Assembly (NCBI GenBank): GCA_037954325.1
Contig: JBBMNZ010000030.1
Location: forward strand, 4,611,001-4,675,000
Length of the DNA: 64,000 nt
DNA from: Fistularia commersonii
Lineage: Eukaryota > Chordata > Actinopteri > Syngnathiformes > Fistulariidae
Direction of reading: 5' to 3'
The notes beneath the pieces were generated by a model. That model did not search any database, had not been told where the DNA came from, and was given only the letters and a program-made list of their open reading frames with translations. Below, piece after piece: positions 29,232-42,948 of this stretch. The position numbers were made by a program, and so were the translations under genes. Position 1 is the stretch's first letter. Each line of letters opens with the position of its first letter.

Positions 29232-29905
29232 TTGCTCAGCGGCTTTCCCTGCGCACTGATAACGTCAGACAACGCGTCCGGCAAGGATGTAAACAAAGAT
29301 GACGGCACCCATGGGAGGGAAGCATCGGTGAAGATAAAGACTCCAAAATACGCTGGAAAGTCGGGCTGGGATGCTTTCCATGCTCAGTTCAAATCCTTAG
29401 CTCGTGCAAATGGTTGGACTGACGAGCAACAAAGCCCTCCAGCTCGCCCTTTGTCTGACGGATGATGCTTCGTCTTGCCTGCTGCTTTTGGACCCGGGTG
29501 AAAGGGCTAATTACAGCGCACTTACTGGTGCGCTGGGGCGGCGTTTTTGGACAGTCTTTTTGTCCAGAGCTCTTGAGATTGGAGCTACACGGATATCAGA
29601 GACGTGGAGGGAAGTCACTGAGGGCCCTGGCAAATGATGTTGAGAGTCTGACACGGCGGGCATATGCGCATATGCCCAACTCCGTACAGATCGAATTGGC
29701 GCGGGACCGGGGGATCCGCGTTCACATCCAGCTAGCTCGCCCCCACACCCTGACTGGTGCCCTGGAATATGTGCAAGAGAGAGAGATAGTGATGAGCACT
29801 GCGCTACAGGGTGCTACTCCCTCATTGGTGGATGAGGTGGCCGAAATGATCAAGGACCTCACAGTGGCTGTGGAGCGTCGCCAGCGAACACAGGCAGCAG
29901 TCTAG
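29232..29905 (+). pseudogene. Gag remnant of the LTR element, frameshifted
   Basis: A Gag-like polypeptide is readable only by moving between three frames. The first part holds KTPKYAGKSGWDAFHAQF, the second ALCLTDDASSCLLLLDP, and the third AYAHMPNSVQIELARDR and ALEYVQEREIV. The frame shifts lie near 29420 and 29565. A stop is at 29903. A degenerate cysteine-rich knuckle (CWGCCQVKRNC) follows near 29940. In this element type Gag forms the particle that packages the RNA; this copy is broken. Confidence 0.75.
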
Positions 29906-30044
29906 CAGACACAGCCGGAAGGCCAGGTACGCCTCTGCTGGGGCTGTTGTCAGGTGAAAAGGAACTGCCCTGCCGTGGCTGAGGCTGCAGGAAACGGTTG
30001 GCGGGACGCTGCATGACCCCTCAACAAGGTGCCCTGCACTACCA

Positions 30045-30695
30045 GTGAAGCACGGCCTTGTCCCATATGACTGCGGACACAGAGGGTGGGACTCGGTAGC
30101 GGTTGGAAGGACTTCCATTTCGGACTTTTGCCATATTCCCATTTGCATAGAGGGTGTTCCATGTACGGCCTTGGTTGACACCGGATTAAAAGTAACGTTG
30201 GTGCGGCCTGAGGTGTTGCCAGTGGGGATACAGCCGGTGGACACAGCAGTACGACTCAGAACACTTTCTGGTGAGGTAGCACCAATGAAGGGGAGGCGCC
30301 TGCTGAGGGTCACAGTTGGGGAGCAGAGCATGACACATTCAGTGTGGGTAGCAGATATACAAGACTCATGCATTTTGGGGCTGGACTTTTTGGGAGAGAA
30401 GGGCTGCTCGTTGGACCTGAGTAAGGCTACCCTGAGTTTTAGTGATGGACTGGTGGTGAATATGGGGCCTCTGGATACCCAGAGTACAGCAGTTCTGTCT
30501 CCAGGACCCCACATCTGCTACTTGGAGGGGGGCCCCCAGAGAGGGCGGGAAGCTACAGGTGATACAACCCTCCTCGATGTTCGGCGATCGTCAGAGCAGG
30601 CCGTGTGCCGCCCAGCTGTAACTGCAGGAACCCTGGGGCCCCCGGCATTGAGGCCCTGGGTCTGTGGAAGTATACCAGGCTGGGAGGCAAAGTAA
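30045..30695 (+). pseudogene. Retropepsin (protease) remnant of the LTR element
   Basis: One frame reads through the aspartic protease fold. The catalytic ALVDTG lies at 30165-30185 and the flap-side ILGLDFL near 30370-30395. Family members usually have Ala or Ser after DTG; here it is Leu. After about 30600 the sequence no longer follows a Pol polyprotein, marking the start of the deletion that removed reverse transcriptase and RNase H. Confidence 0.75.
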
Positions 30696-30939
30696 AAAGG
30701 ACTGGCGCTGTGATTGAACAGGGGGATGAAATGCAAGCTGAGCAGAAAGCTGCGGGTGGTGGACGACAAAAACTGTGCGGAAGGGCAGCGGCAAGACCCA
30801 GACCTGCAGTCGGGGATGTTGAGGGTGGAGGCACAGTAGCAGCCCCCCTGGGAGGAGGTGGCAGCTCTCCTCCCATGGACAAAAGAACTGTGGCCTAAGT
30901 TCACCCATCTGTAGCTGATGGGGGGGGGGGGTTCTCCTG

Positions 30940-31440
30940 AGAGCATGGGTGGAGCCAGCCACTGGAGAAAATAGATGGCAGATAGCGGTTCTGAAGGGAA
31001 TGCAGAGGACAGTATTTGCAGCCATGCATGGCTCTGCTGGGTCAGGACACTTCGGAGCCCCCCGCTGGCTACGCCAGGCCTTCTACTGGGGCCGGATGAG
31101 AGGAGATGTGGAAGACTTTTGTCGGGGCTGTGACCTCAGCACTGCCTGCAAGGGCCGACGGGGCCAGTCCAGGGCCCACCTGCAATAACACACAGTTGGG
31201 GAGCTGGTGTGGATCTATGCGCCGAAGCGAAAGAGGTGCAGATGGTCCCAAACTGGACAGTCATTGGGTGGGGCCATGTCTCGTCCTGGAGAGCATGGGG
31301 GAGGTGGTTTATTGGATGCAGCTACCCTCCCAGGGGCGCATGGTAGCACTAGACCGGGACTGGCTGACACCCTACAGGGGCTCTGCGACACCTGGAGGGC
31401 CAGAGAGAATGCCATACCCGAGGGACCAGGTCCGGCAGCC
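30940..31440 (+). pseudogene. Integrase remnant: zinc-binding and C-terminal parts only
   Basis: The frame from 30949 has an HHCC zinc finger: MHGSAGSGHFG followed by FYWGRMRGDVEDFCRGCD. After about 31185, in another frame, the chromointegrase-like C-terminus appears: DSHWVGPCLVLE, GEVVYWMQLP and ALDRDWLTPY. The D,D-35-E core between them is missing. This is a second internal deletion. Confidence 0.75.
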
Positions 31441-31611
31441 AGCCCGGAGAGTGAAATGAGCAGGGACCTGCCTGCAAGCCCGGGACCATGTGTACATCCG
31501 GTTCGGGAAGCAACTCGGCCCAAAGATACCAAGCCGAGGGGACGAACAAGGAGGACAAGATGTGTGCCGCCGAGGTTCAGAGACTTTGTCCTTGGGGTCG
31601 AGGACTCTACT

Positions 31612-31622
31612 AAGAGGGGGGG
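31612..31622 (+). other. Polypurine tract of the LTR element
   Basis: AAGAGGGGGGG lies immediately before the 3' LTR start at 31626, where plus-strand priming is expected. Confidence 0.7.
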
Positions 31623-31625
31623 TAG

Positions 31626-31885
31626 TGTAGTGAGTCACACTGGGGTTTATGTTGATGCTTGTCTCTGTGTGATTCAGGGGTTAATGGGGATTTTGTGTGT
31701 GCGGTTTGGGATGCAAGAAATTCTGGGGTTTCACCTGGATTAGGAGGGAACGGGGTTATTGCAGGCTTGTATGGCGTGGCTGTGGCCGATAACAGCTATG
31801 GCTTATTAAATGGACGTTTTACTGCCAAGCAGGTGTCTTTCCTGACTAAAACGCGACATTGCAATAAAGTTATTAATGATCTACA
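31626..31885 (+). repeat. 3' LTR of the Ty3/Gypsy element
   Basis: It begins TGTAGTGAGTCACAC and ends near ATGATCTACA. It shares most of its length with the 5' LTR and contains GCAATAAAG, a plausible poly(A) signal, close to its end. Confidence 0.85.
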
Positions 31886-32138
31886 CGGTAGTCAATTTAT
31901 TTTCCTTTAAAGGGCAAAGAGTATCGGCATTGATATGAACAATGAAGTATCGAAACAAATGGTGTCGTATCACAATATACATTTCATTTTGAAATAACAT
32001 CAATAAGTTTGACCCCTACGATGCCCTGTAGTCATGTGACGCGGAAGTACACCTGTCCTCGTGGGCAGGTGTGATCATCGGGTGACAGGTGTGGCGGAAG
32101 TGGCACGGTGGAAGTACGTCCGCTCGCGAGCGCAACCC
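31886..32138. other. Short flank between LTR element and L1 block
   Basis: From about 32030 it becomes GC-richer, with GCGGAAGTACACC/GCGGAAGTGGCAC repeats that may belong to the 5' part of the LINE-like block. Nothing else is recognised. Confidence 0.4.
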
Positions 32139-32155
32139 TCTTCGTCGGAGAGGGA

Positions 32156-32274
32156 TTTTTATTTTTTTTTATTTTTTTATTGAACATAAACAGTATAAAC
32201 AAATATACATATGTACAAATAAACATAGCAAGGTAGAATCGAATTTCAATGAAACAACCGGGGATGAGGGAGCA
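32156..32274 (-). mobile_element. 5'-truncated L1-type tail inserted in reverse, with 17-bp TSD
   Basis: Read on the minus strand it ends TTTATGTTCAATAAAAAAAT plus A-rich tail and matches the tail at about 32950-33068 over roughly 100 bp. It is flanked by perfect copies of TCTTCGTCGGAGAGGGA at 32139-32155 and 32275-32291. Tail, truncation and a 17-bp duplication are hallmarks of target-primed reverse transcription. Confidence 0.85.
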
Positions 32275-32379
32275 TCTTCGTCGGAGAGGGAAGAAGTCTC
32301 TCGAACATCCGGGAACTTCGTGTGACGCAGCAGGAAGAGGACGCGGCCGAAGCGGAGCAGCGTCATCAGCCTCAGGTGT

Positions 32380-33068
32380 GTTGAGAACTTTCCGCCGACG
32401 TATTGAAGATAATATTTGTACATTTTGCGAAGACAACTTTGAAACCACAGACCATATATTTTTCTCATGCGAAAAAGTACAGAGCCTTTGGGCTAAATCT
32501 CAAAATGGGTTAAAGATAAATTTCCGTCGTCACCAGTTTCCTTCTCAAGAGATGATATAACATTTGGTTTACTTTTAAGCAACAAAAGGGAGGAACTCTG
32601 TGTCAATGTTATTTTAGGCCTTCATTCACAAAAACAGAATGCAAAAGTGTTCCCCCAATTTTATGTTCTCAATAAACGATTTTGAATTATATAAAAGAAT
32701 CCTTAAAACTTATTGAAAAATCCAAATACCAAAAAATATACAATTTGATGTCTGAGATTCCTTGTGAACCACCAAGTTAAATACATATTATATTCCCCTG
32801 GCAATTTTTTTTTAAATTTTCATTTATTTTTTTTATTTTATATATCTATTTATTTTCTTTTACCTTCTTTTTCGTCTAGCATTTAACATTTCTCACAAAC
32901 CTTTAACACTGTTAACTTGTACAGCTCAGTGATTACAGAACTAATGTCCTTTGCTTCCTCATCCTCGGTTTATTCATTGACATCAGATTCTACCTTGCCA
33001 TGTTTGCTTTGACATATGTATATCTGTTTATACTATTTATGTTCAATAAAAATAAAAATTTTTTTTTT
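32380..33068 (+). pseudogene. L1-type LINE 3' end (ORF2 C-terminus and tail)
   Basis: At 32410-32500 the translation gives DNICTFCEDNFETTDHIFFS then C and KVQSLWAKS. This is the cysteine-containing C-terminal motif of L1-type ORF2 proteins (CxxC...H...C). Soon after comes a stop. The untranslated tail ends TTTATGTTCAATAAAAATAA near 33055, followed by T/A runs. The reverse transcriptase itself is missing. Confidence 0.7.
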
Positions 33069-33847
33069 AAAAAATTGCTGACGTCTTTTGACGAAAAATA
33101 ATATCAAATTATACTTAATATATTTTTTATTGTGATTAAACACAGCCTTTTTGCATGAATAGTGTTTTTCTGCTCGCATCTTAAGGAAGGAAATTGAAGG
33201 AAATCCCGAAGGAAATTGTTACGCGAGAGATTCAAGCAAAACATAGCAATAATAGATAATAGTAGGAAGGAGGGAGACTAAGAAATGCAGTGAAATATAA
33301 AGTGTCAAGGTTAAGGCAACAAGTGTTTTAAGGTCTTAACAAGTACTAACATTTGAATGATGACGTAAGTTGACGATCTGCAACTTTGGTAACAATAATA
33401 TGCTTACTATTTATCATGTGGGGTTGCTACATATCTGGCTTTACTGTGGAAACCAAAACATAATAATAATTGTACAAGGAACTACATTTCCAGACTGTAT
33501 ATACAGCACTAAGGATTTTTTTAATCTATTAATCTTGGCAGCCATGGCAAACAGGCAAATCATTTCAATATGATGAAGAGCAATTTATCAACACTGCGAT
33601 TGGTTAGTTTTATTTGAGAGTAATTTATTTCTGGCTGTTGTTTATATCTGAAATGGATAGACTGATGAAAAATCACAACAGAAAGGGGGCAAGTTTCATT
33701 TCATGACTGCAGTGAGCATGCCTGCTGGTGCAATTTTATTTTTATTCATGCACACATCATATGAAACACCAATACACTCTCTCATTCACATGTCCAATAG
33801 GGACATATAACTATTCACACATCCTCCAGCCAGTCATACATCCAATA
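33069..33847. other. Flank with dispersed repeat A copy 3
   Basis: It contains repeat A at about 33190-33340. The remainder is AT-rich and unrecognised. Confidence 0.5.
33190..33340 (+). repeat. Dispersed repeat A, copy 3
   Basis: AATCCCGAAGGAAATTGTTA and CAATAATAGATAATAGTAGG then AAGGAGGGAGACTAAGAAAT match the copy at 12616. It also shares 'AAATATAAAGTGTC' with the 6010 copy. Confidence 0.7.
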
Positions 33848-34914
33848 GAGATGCAAGACAAAATGAGAACTCCTCGGAGGTACCTGGATTTCTGCATAAA
33901 ATGGTCATAAAATGTTTTCTGAACTTCATCTAAGTCACAACAAGAGACTAACACAATTTGCATAAACTAATATCGTACCAACAATTATTTGTTTGTTTTT
34001 ATCGAGCACAACATGTGAACATTCACAGTGAAGAATTGAAAAAAAAAAAAAAAAAACTTGAAAATAATTAAATCTCTGGTTGATGCTTCTTTGGCAGCAA
34101 TAGTATCAACAAAATGTTTTCTGAAGTTGCAAATCGGAAGAATTTCTGACCATTCGTCTTCACAAAAGCTGAACAATATTGTTAGGCGTGTTAAGAAATA
34201 CAAGAAGAACATGTATAAAATGAAAAGAAACATGCATGCATTTTTTTTTGTTCTCCAAAATGTCTTAATCAACTTGGGAATTCATTTTCTGTCAATGATA
34301 GCAATCTGTCCAGGCCCAGAGGCAATAAAATATCCCCTAACTATGATGCCCCGGGCACCATACTTCACAGTGGGGATGAGGTTTTGATTTTGGTGTGCTG
34401 TGCATTTTTTTCTGCAACGTAGTGTTGTGTGTTCCTTCCAAACAACTCAACTTTGGTTACATCCGTCGGCAGAATATTTGGCTCGATATTCCTGCTGTGC
34501 AACTCAACAATTCGTAATCGCAGGTCTTCTGAGAGTTCCTCTGAGCAAAGCTTCTTGAGAATAGTAAACTTAAAACTGCTGCGTGTGTGTATTTTTTTTT
34601 TTAGGTCTTATATGGCAGGGCAGCTCTAACCAACACCCCCTGATCCCATCCCATTGATTGGACTCCAGTCTGGCTATCTCCTGACTCAGGTTAGCTCTGG
34701 GAGAAATCATTAGCCTTGGGGTTCTCATACTTTTTCCACCCTGTACTGTGAATACACACCTTAATATTATTAAGGTGTGTTAAATGAAAACTAATAATGG
34801 ACGGTTGTAGTTTGTGCAGATTTTGTCTATTGTTGTGACTTTGACGATAGTCGGATCATATTTTGTGACCAGTTATGCAGGAATCCAGGGTTCATATACA
34901 TTTTCTTGCTACTA
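33848..34914 (-). mobile_element. Decayed Tc1-like transposon with about 190-bp inverted repeats
   Basis: The left arm ATGCAAGACAAAATGAGAAC, CCTGGATTTCTGCATAA and AAGTCACAACAAGAGAC is mirrored in the right arm ending near TTTCTTGCTACTATAG. Arms cover about 33848-34038 and 34727-34914 and are flanked by TA at 33846 and 34915, the Tc1/mariner target. The interior (1.07 kb total) is shorter than a full Tc1 element and holds only scraps of a minus-strand transposase. Confidence 0.8.
34060..34600 (-). pseudogene. Tc1-like transposase relic, minus strand
   Basis: The plus-strand text TTGGGAATTCATTTTCTGTC, GATAGCAATCTGTCCAGGCC and CCATACTTCACAGTGGGGAT is the complement of a familiar fish Tc1 transposase. 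Near 34530 AATCGCAGGTCTTCTGAGAG matches the N-terminal coding end. Large parts of the middle are missing and no continuous frame remains. Confidence 0.7.
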
Positions 34915-36899
<1,985 letters not shown>

Positions 36900-38017
36900 A
36901 TGGATAAATAAATAAAGCACAGTGTTTGGTCAGTGGTTTCAGGGATAGAAGGTTTTAAAAATCAGAAGTTGAATGCGAAGATCCGGCGTTTTCAGCGTTT
37001 GGGTCATTTCACATAAATTCTGCGTCTCTGGGGATCCAGACAGAGGAGCGGAGCCTAGAGAACGCAGGGATCTGACAGGAAACCGTAAACTAGAGGGACA
37101 TCGGGGGTTTGGTCAGGGGAGAAATTGGGGAGAAAACAAAGAGACCGAGAGAAAAGCTTTCAAATCATGAACCAACACACACTCGGTGTTGTCCTCACAC
37201 TCTGTGAGGACATAAGATATGCAGCAAGAGTGATAAGAATCAGCCATTCATTGAGAAAGAAATAAACTGTATTTCTTCATACGCAGCTTGAGAGGCTGTT
37301 TCAAAGTGTTCCCCAGACAAAAAATTAAATAAATAAATAACTGTTTTCTTTTTGTTTGCTTTTCACAGAGACACTGCATTCAATAGTGTCACTGCGACCC
37401 TGCGATTGTTAGGTTGGCTGAAAAAAAAAAAAAAACTCACAACACTTTGGAACTCTAAAATGCACACCTCCCTCTGAGCCAGGACAACTTGAGCAACGGT
37501 CTCAAGGAGATTGGATGTAAATTCAGTGAGGATCTGCTCAGATACGTGTGTGTGTGTGCGGTGACAGTGTTGCGTACTAATTTGCTGAAATTTGCATCCA
37601 GTGTAAACCCGTGCTGTGGTGGCTTGACATACGTCCGGTTCTTTATTCTGTAAAACGGCGTGATTCTCAGATCGGTTACCGACGGGCCTCCATCCGCCCT
37701 CCCAACACCGAGTTACTGCTCCTCTTAATCCTCATCTGGACCAGTTTTGGTCGACTCACATAATCCAGTCAGCCGGCGCCGACGCTCTCACCGCAGTCGA
37801 TGTCGCACAAGATGAAATTTAATCCGCAGGGACTATTTTCTCTTCTCTATCAGGAACTTTCAGACTGTTGTATTTTAGTGGTGTGTTAAAATGACCCTCC
37901 ACGACTCTGTGGCTTCTAGTCGCTACATAGCACTGATCTACAGCATTTATCTGTATTTCTGCCTGTTTCTTTATGCCTGAAACCGCTGAAAGTAGTGGAG
38001 GGCGATGCTTTAAAACT

Positions 38018-38056
<39 letters not shown>

Positions 38057-39107
38057 CCGGTCTGGGGAAATATTCACAAGCTACCAGGTGTTGCACCGAG
38101 GCAATTTGCTACCACAGGAGGGAGTCGTGCTTTTATCATCTTAAATAAGACTTTTGTCAGGCAGGGGTGTTTGAAGATAGCATCGAGCTTCGACCCATCT
38201 CTCTCTCTTTCTGCTTTGACACACTTGTTAATATGTGAAAGATGTAAAATAAGGCTTATTTTTCAGGATAGTCATTTTTCTCTCAGATTAGAGGGGAGGG
38301 GACACAAAGAACCCCTACAGAACCGTCTGAATCCTACGTCCTTTTCATGAATCCCCGTCCTAAGAATCCCTCTGTGACTGATTAGAATAAAATTGGGGCG
38401 GCGAAAGTAAAACGTTTCCTTTTTATGTCACTGTCACCTTGCCGAAGCTGATCGTTGCAGCGGCAGATCGGGGATCGAGGTGAGCACTCAGGCTGCCATG
38501 GGTTCCTCTCACCGGCGCAGGAAGAGGCTCCGGGGTCGGTGGGAAAGTATTAACAATTGCAGTGACACACCCCTGGCGTTCTGTGTGTGTGTGTGTGTGT
38601 GTCTGTGTGTGTGTGTGAAGCCTTCTGCGCAGCCTTGTTTGTGCAGGGAGTATGTTGGATGGGTAATGGCTACACAGGTGAAGACAAGAAGTATAGCGTG
38701 TCCGTGGTCGGTCCGAGTTGAAACAGGAAGTTGCGCGATACACAGACAAGGGAGTAATAAAGATGGCGGGGCTGTGAGGGACAGAAAATATCCTGAAGCC
38801 AAATTTGTAATGTTTTGAACACTTATTAAATGTATACATACAATTAAAAAAAAGTAATAATAATTATTCATTTTTGGGTGGTTTTGTATTAATTTTTAGG
38901 TAATTCCATTCACATTTTCATTTTACCAGGCGTCATTTTTATTCATTCTGTATTTTAAATTATTTGAGGCGCCTTATCTATTTATTCACTGATGGCTTTG
39001 AAAAGGCGACCACTTCACTAATCAATCATTTATAGTACAGGTAGGGGAAAATGACTAAGAATTAACACGAATATCTCTCTCTTGCTCACACGCTCTCTTT
39101 ATAATTT

Positions 39108-39154
<47 letters not shown>

Positions 39155-42100
39155 GGGGGTGTTATTTTTTTTATTCAACAGTGACGCTTACCTGTATGGA
39201 GACCATAAAATATTTCCCAGAATTTTGAGATCTTTTCAAGAGAAAAAATAAAATCAAAATGCCGAACACGATGCCGTCAGACCCTATTTTGATATTTTAA
39301 GGCGAAACTAATACGCAATGTTCCCTGTAAAAATGTGCGGCCATCCCGGTTTTAAGGTGGGGATTGATTAAAGGGAAATACAGTTGAAAATCACGAGCAC
39401 CATTTTTGCCTTTTGAAATACAACGTGGACGTCTAGCACGAGAGTCCAGCAATGTTTGTTTTTTTTTGTTTTTTTTTTTCTAAAATTTATTTTATTCGTC
39501 ATCTCAGCTTGCACTGTCTCCTGTGTGTCTTTCTCACACTGAAAGAAATTTCGTGCTTTGGCAATTTGCGCTTTCCTGGAAACTGAGCTCTCCTCCTCCT
39601 CTTCTTTGTGTTTTTCCTTTTCTCCCACAGACGTTTGCAGCTCTGACAGTCCCACAATGTACAATAAAGCGCGGCTGGAAACACACACACACACACGCGC
39701 ACTTAGCCGTACACCTATCGAGTCTGCATGGTGTTTCTGATATGAAGGCTGAAAACTTAGCACTGGTGTTAAAAAGAGAGATAATCTCTTGATGCATTTT
39801 TCAATTCGTACTCTGGATTAGGGGATGCCTTCTCAAGGCTCGAATCTTCGAAGTGAAAAACCACAGATAACATTATTTCACGTCGCTCCATTTCCCCGAT
39901 CCCGTCTCTACCGCCCCTGTCATTTGAAACCGGAGCCGGTGAACAGTTCCTTCCGATCAGCCAGCTTCCCCGCAGTCTTCCTCCCAGCGACAGAGAGCTT
40001 TCCCAGATTTCTCCGGCTTTCCGTCTTCGGCTGCCCGCGAATCAATCCGGGATTAGGCTTCATTACACGGCCACCCCTTTGGGACGCTTTATTTCAATGA
40101 ATTAGTCGAGTGAATGAACAGAACTGCAACAGAACGGTATTTTGTACCAGCCACATAAATTATGCATGGCCTGTGGAAATCAACTAGCCTTGATCATCTT
40201 TTTTATTTATTTTTTTATTTTTTACAATTCGGAGTAAGAGAAATGGTTAATTGCCAGGCCTGTCACATGGAATATCGGCCGTGTTTGATGTACAATAGGG
40301 ATGCGGTCTATATGTTGTTTATTTATTAATGCATGCGAGATGCTATTTGTGAAGAAGTAGAGACCCAGATATACATATGTGGATTTTTTTTTTTCAAGTT
40401 AAATCTGTATTGTCTGTTTTGCAAAGATTTTACAAGTAAGAAGGCGGTTTGATACTTTAAATCAGTCATTTTGAGAATATTTGGTTTAAATGCGTATAAA
40501 TATGCGTTTTATGCCACGGCTGTCCGTGCACTGCGATGAAATCAGATGGGGTTCACCGCTCAGGTAACGGAGTGGAGGAGACGGCGTTAAACGATGCCTC
40601 GCGCGCACTTGAGTCGACAAAACCGCAACTTTCAGTCCTAAAAATAGACAGCGAGTCTGGATGCGAGTATCACGAGGACCTGGCGCCGATGCGCTACATA
40701 TTAATGAGAAATACAGTGTGTGAAAAGCACACGATGTACACACAGATGTACATGGATGGACACACACATGTATAGATGAAAAAACAGGCGCTTTTTTTGC
40801 AGATTTCACTTCAGGCCTAATTTTATTTAAGCACATCCTGTTTAGAAATAGGATAGGGCAATATAGGGGATTTCTTGATAGTCTCTTGATGCTTCTTAAA
40901 ATCTCCATAGAATTACCCAATAAGGTGCTGGGAATCACCTCAAAATAAGCAATAAATTACCTTCAAATGCCGTGAAGTGTACTAAAAACATTTAAGAAAT
41001 AATGTGAAATCCAGCAGGAAATAAACTCAGAATAATCCATTCAACTAGAAATGCACTCAAAATCAGGAAGGAATCAACTCCGGCTTAGAGGTATATGACA
41101 TAACAATTAGCAGGAAATAATTAAAGTAATCCTGTATGCATGTCAAGACGTGATATAGTTTGAATTGTGCACGTTTAATATCCCCTAATATGACACACAG
41201 TTCCACATCAGTTGTGTGTCCCCGGCCCTGGATATGAGCATCATAATCTGGACCTACCATTGTGATCTGAGTGCCCTGAAAATGCAGCAGATCTAGGGAT
41301 TTTTTTTTTTTTTTTTTACATATTAAAAATGCAAATCTGCGACTGTTTGACCGCGGTCATATTTTTAAAAAGCCACGTCTTCGCCTCGCAGATGGCTCCA
41401 CATTAAACAGGAGATCCCGGCTCGGCGGTCCGGTCAGATTCCCATTTCAACAATGGGAGGCTGGATGGAGTATTGTGTCAAACACACACAGCACTTCAGA
41501 GAGCCGTGGCTTAACGTAAATTATCATCTGGCTTAGAGGCTTTTTAGAATAATAATATCCTGATCTCCTCTGCCCCTCGGAATGAGGAAAATTATAGTTG
41601 CATTGTAGTTTTTTTTTTTTTTTTTTTTTAATTCTTTACCGTATCCTTAATACTCATTGTGTTTGCGCTCAGACAGACAGATACATATCCTCGGCGCTGG
41701 AGCCGCACTCGCTGCTGTGACCAATCGATTAGCATGACATGCTCAGCCGTGTCCTACAGCGAGGGGCTACAATGTTAGATTAAATGCCGGCCAGATCCTC
41801 ATCAGGGGGAAAAAAAAAAAAAAAAAAAAAAAAAAATCAATGGTTGTTGTTAAGGCCGGATAGTGTCCGAGGGGGTGGGGACGAGGCGGGGAGGGGGTTG
41901 GGGAGGGACGGGAGGATCGTAGAGTCACTTTACATGGTGTGTCCCGGGCTATTTGCACTGTGGCGCCTGTTTGTATTGACCTGGATAGGACACGGGGGGA
42001 TGGGTGTGTGTGTGTGTGTGGGGGGGGGGGGGGGGCAGTGTCACCGTGGTTCTCTTCCACCCCCCAGCTCCCATTCACCACCTCCCAATTTGAACTTCTT

Positions 42101-42945
42101 TTTCTCTTTCACCAGCAAACAAACCATGAATTCAAGCACTATAAACCAAAGCACGAGTTCACTGACAACTAACACCGATTATATTTGCTCCGCAAACAAA
42201 CCTATATATATTTATATATAGTTTAGTGCGATAATATCCCTGCATTTTAACATCTCAGTATACAGATTATTGCAAATGACAGCCCATCTTCAGTGTAACT
42301 TGTTGATTTTGCGTCGATTTAACTTTCGGGATGAAACAACAAAGTCTATTTTTAGTAAACCTAAATGGTGTCAAGGACACGACCTACATCAGAAGAACAC
42401 AGAGTTTTAAATTATTTCTGCTTCAGACTTCATTTATTTAATCCGCATTCCACTATTAAGTTCAGACTTTAATCACATTATCACATATGAAGATGGTTTT
42501 CTAAATGATTGATGCATTTCATTTAACTATCTCATATGTGATCTAACACACATTTGGTTGAAGAAATTGATTTTTTTTCTTCTTTATAATTATGGAGTAA
42601 GATTTATTTTTACTTTCCTTTTGAATTTTCTCAGCAACATTTGAAAATGTTTTTACTTTGACAATATTGTATTCTTTTCCTAAATAGGAAATTGTGTTTT
42701 CAGACCACGTGCAATATACTAGTACTAGAAGGATGGATTTATCATAGACAGCCAGAGGAGTGGACAGGATGACAAATCCCTGATATGAAATAGGTTAATA
42801 AAATAATTAATTTTTTGTGTTAAAATTGGTATTGGCAAGGCATAATATAGTTTGTATTTCATACCTTGGCAATACCATTTTTTTTTTTTTAAATATATAT
42901 ATATTGTAGTGAATCTCTGTGTGTGTGTGCGCCCTGAATAGATTC

Positions 42946-42948
<3 letters not shown>
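36900..42948. other. Gene-free 3' flank with microsatellites
   Basis: CA/TG tracts lie at about 38022-38053 and 38583-38617, a TA tract at about 39112-39154, and T- or A-tracts near 41298, 41608 and 41810. No exon or named transposon is visible. Confidence 0.5.
39112..39154. repeat. (TA)n microsatellite
   Basis: About 40 bp of AT dinucleotides. Confidence 0.95.

Larger units (their letters stand above)
28847..31885 (+). mobile_element. Internally deleted Ty3/Gypsy LTR retrotransposon
   Basis: Two related direct repeats (28847-29059 and 31626-31885) flank a 2.6-kb interior. A primer-binding-like TGGTATCAGAAGTG lies two bases after the 5' LTR. A purine tract AAGAGGGGGGG ends three bases before the 3' LTR. 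Inside are a frameshifted Gag, a retropepsin, then the zinc-binding and C-terminal parts of an integrase. Reverse transcriptase, RNase H and the integrase catalytic core are absent, so the copy cannot move by itself. I found no clear target-site duplication. Confidence 0.88.

Noticed and set aside
29822..30514. A 230-codon open frame on the minus strand
   Set aside because: It is antisense to the protease remnant of the LTR element, which explains the sequence better.
30518..31025. Minus-strand open frames of about 140 codons
   Set aside because: They are antisense to the Ty3/Gypsy interior and have no recognisable domain.
28842..31890. Target-site duplication of the LTR element
   Set aside because: Flanks CATAC and CGGTA do not match. 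The true ends may be blurred by decay, so none is claimed.
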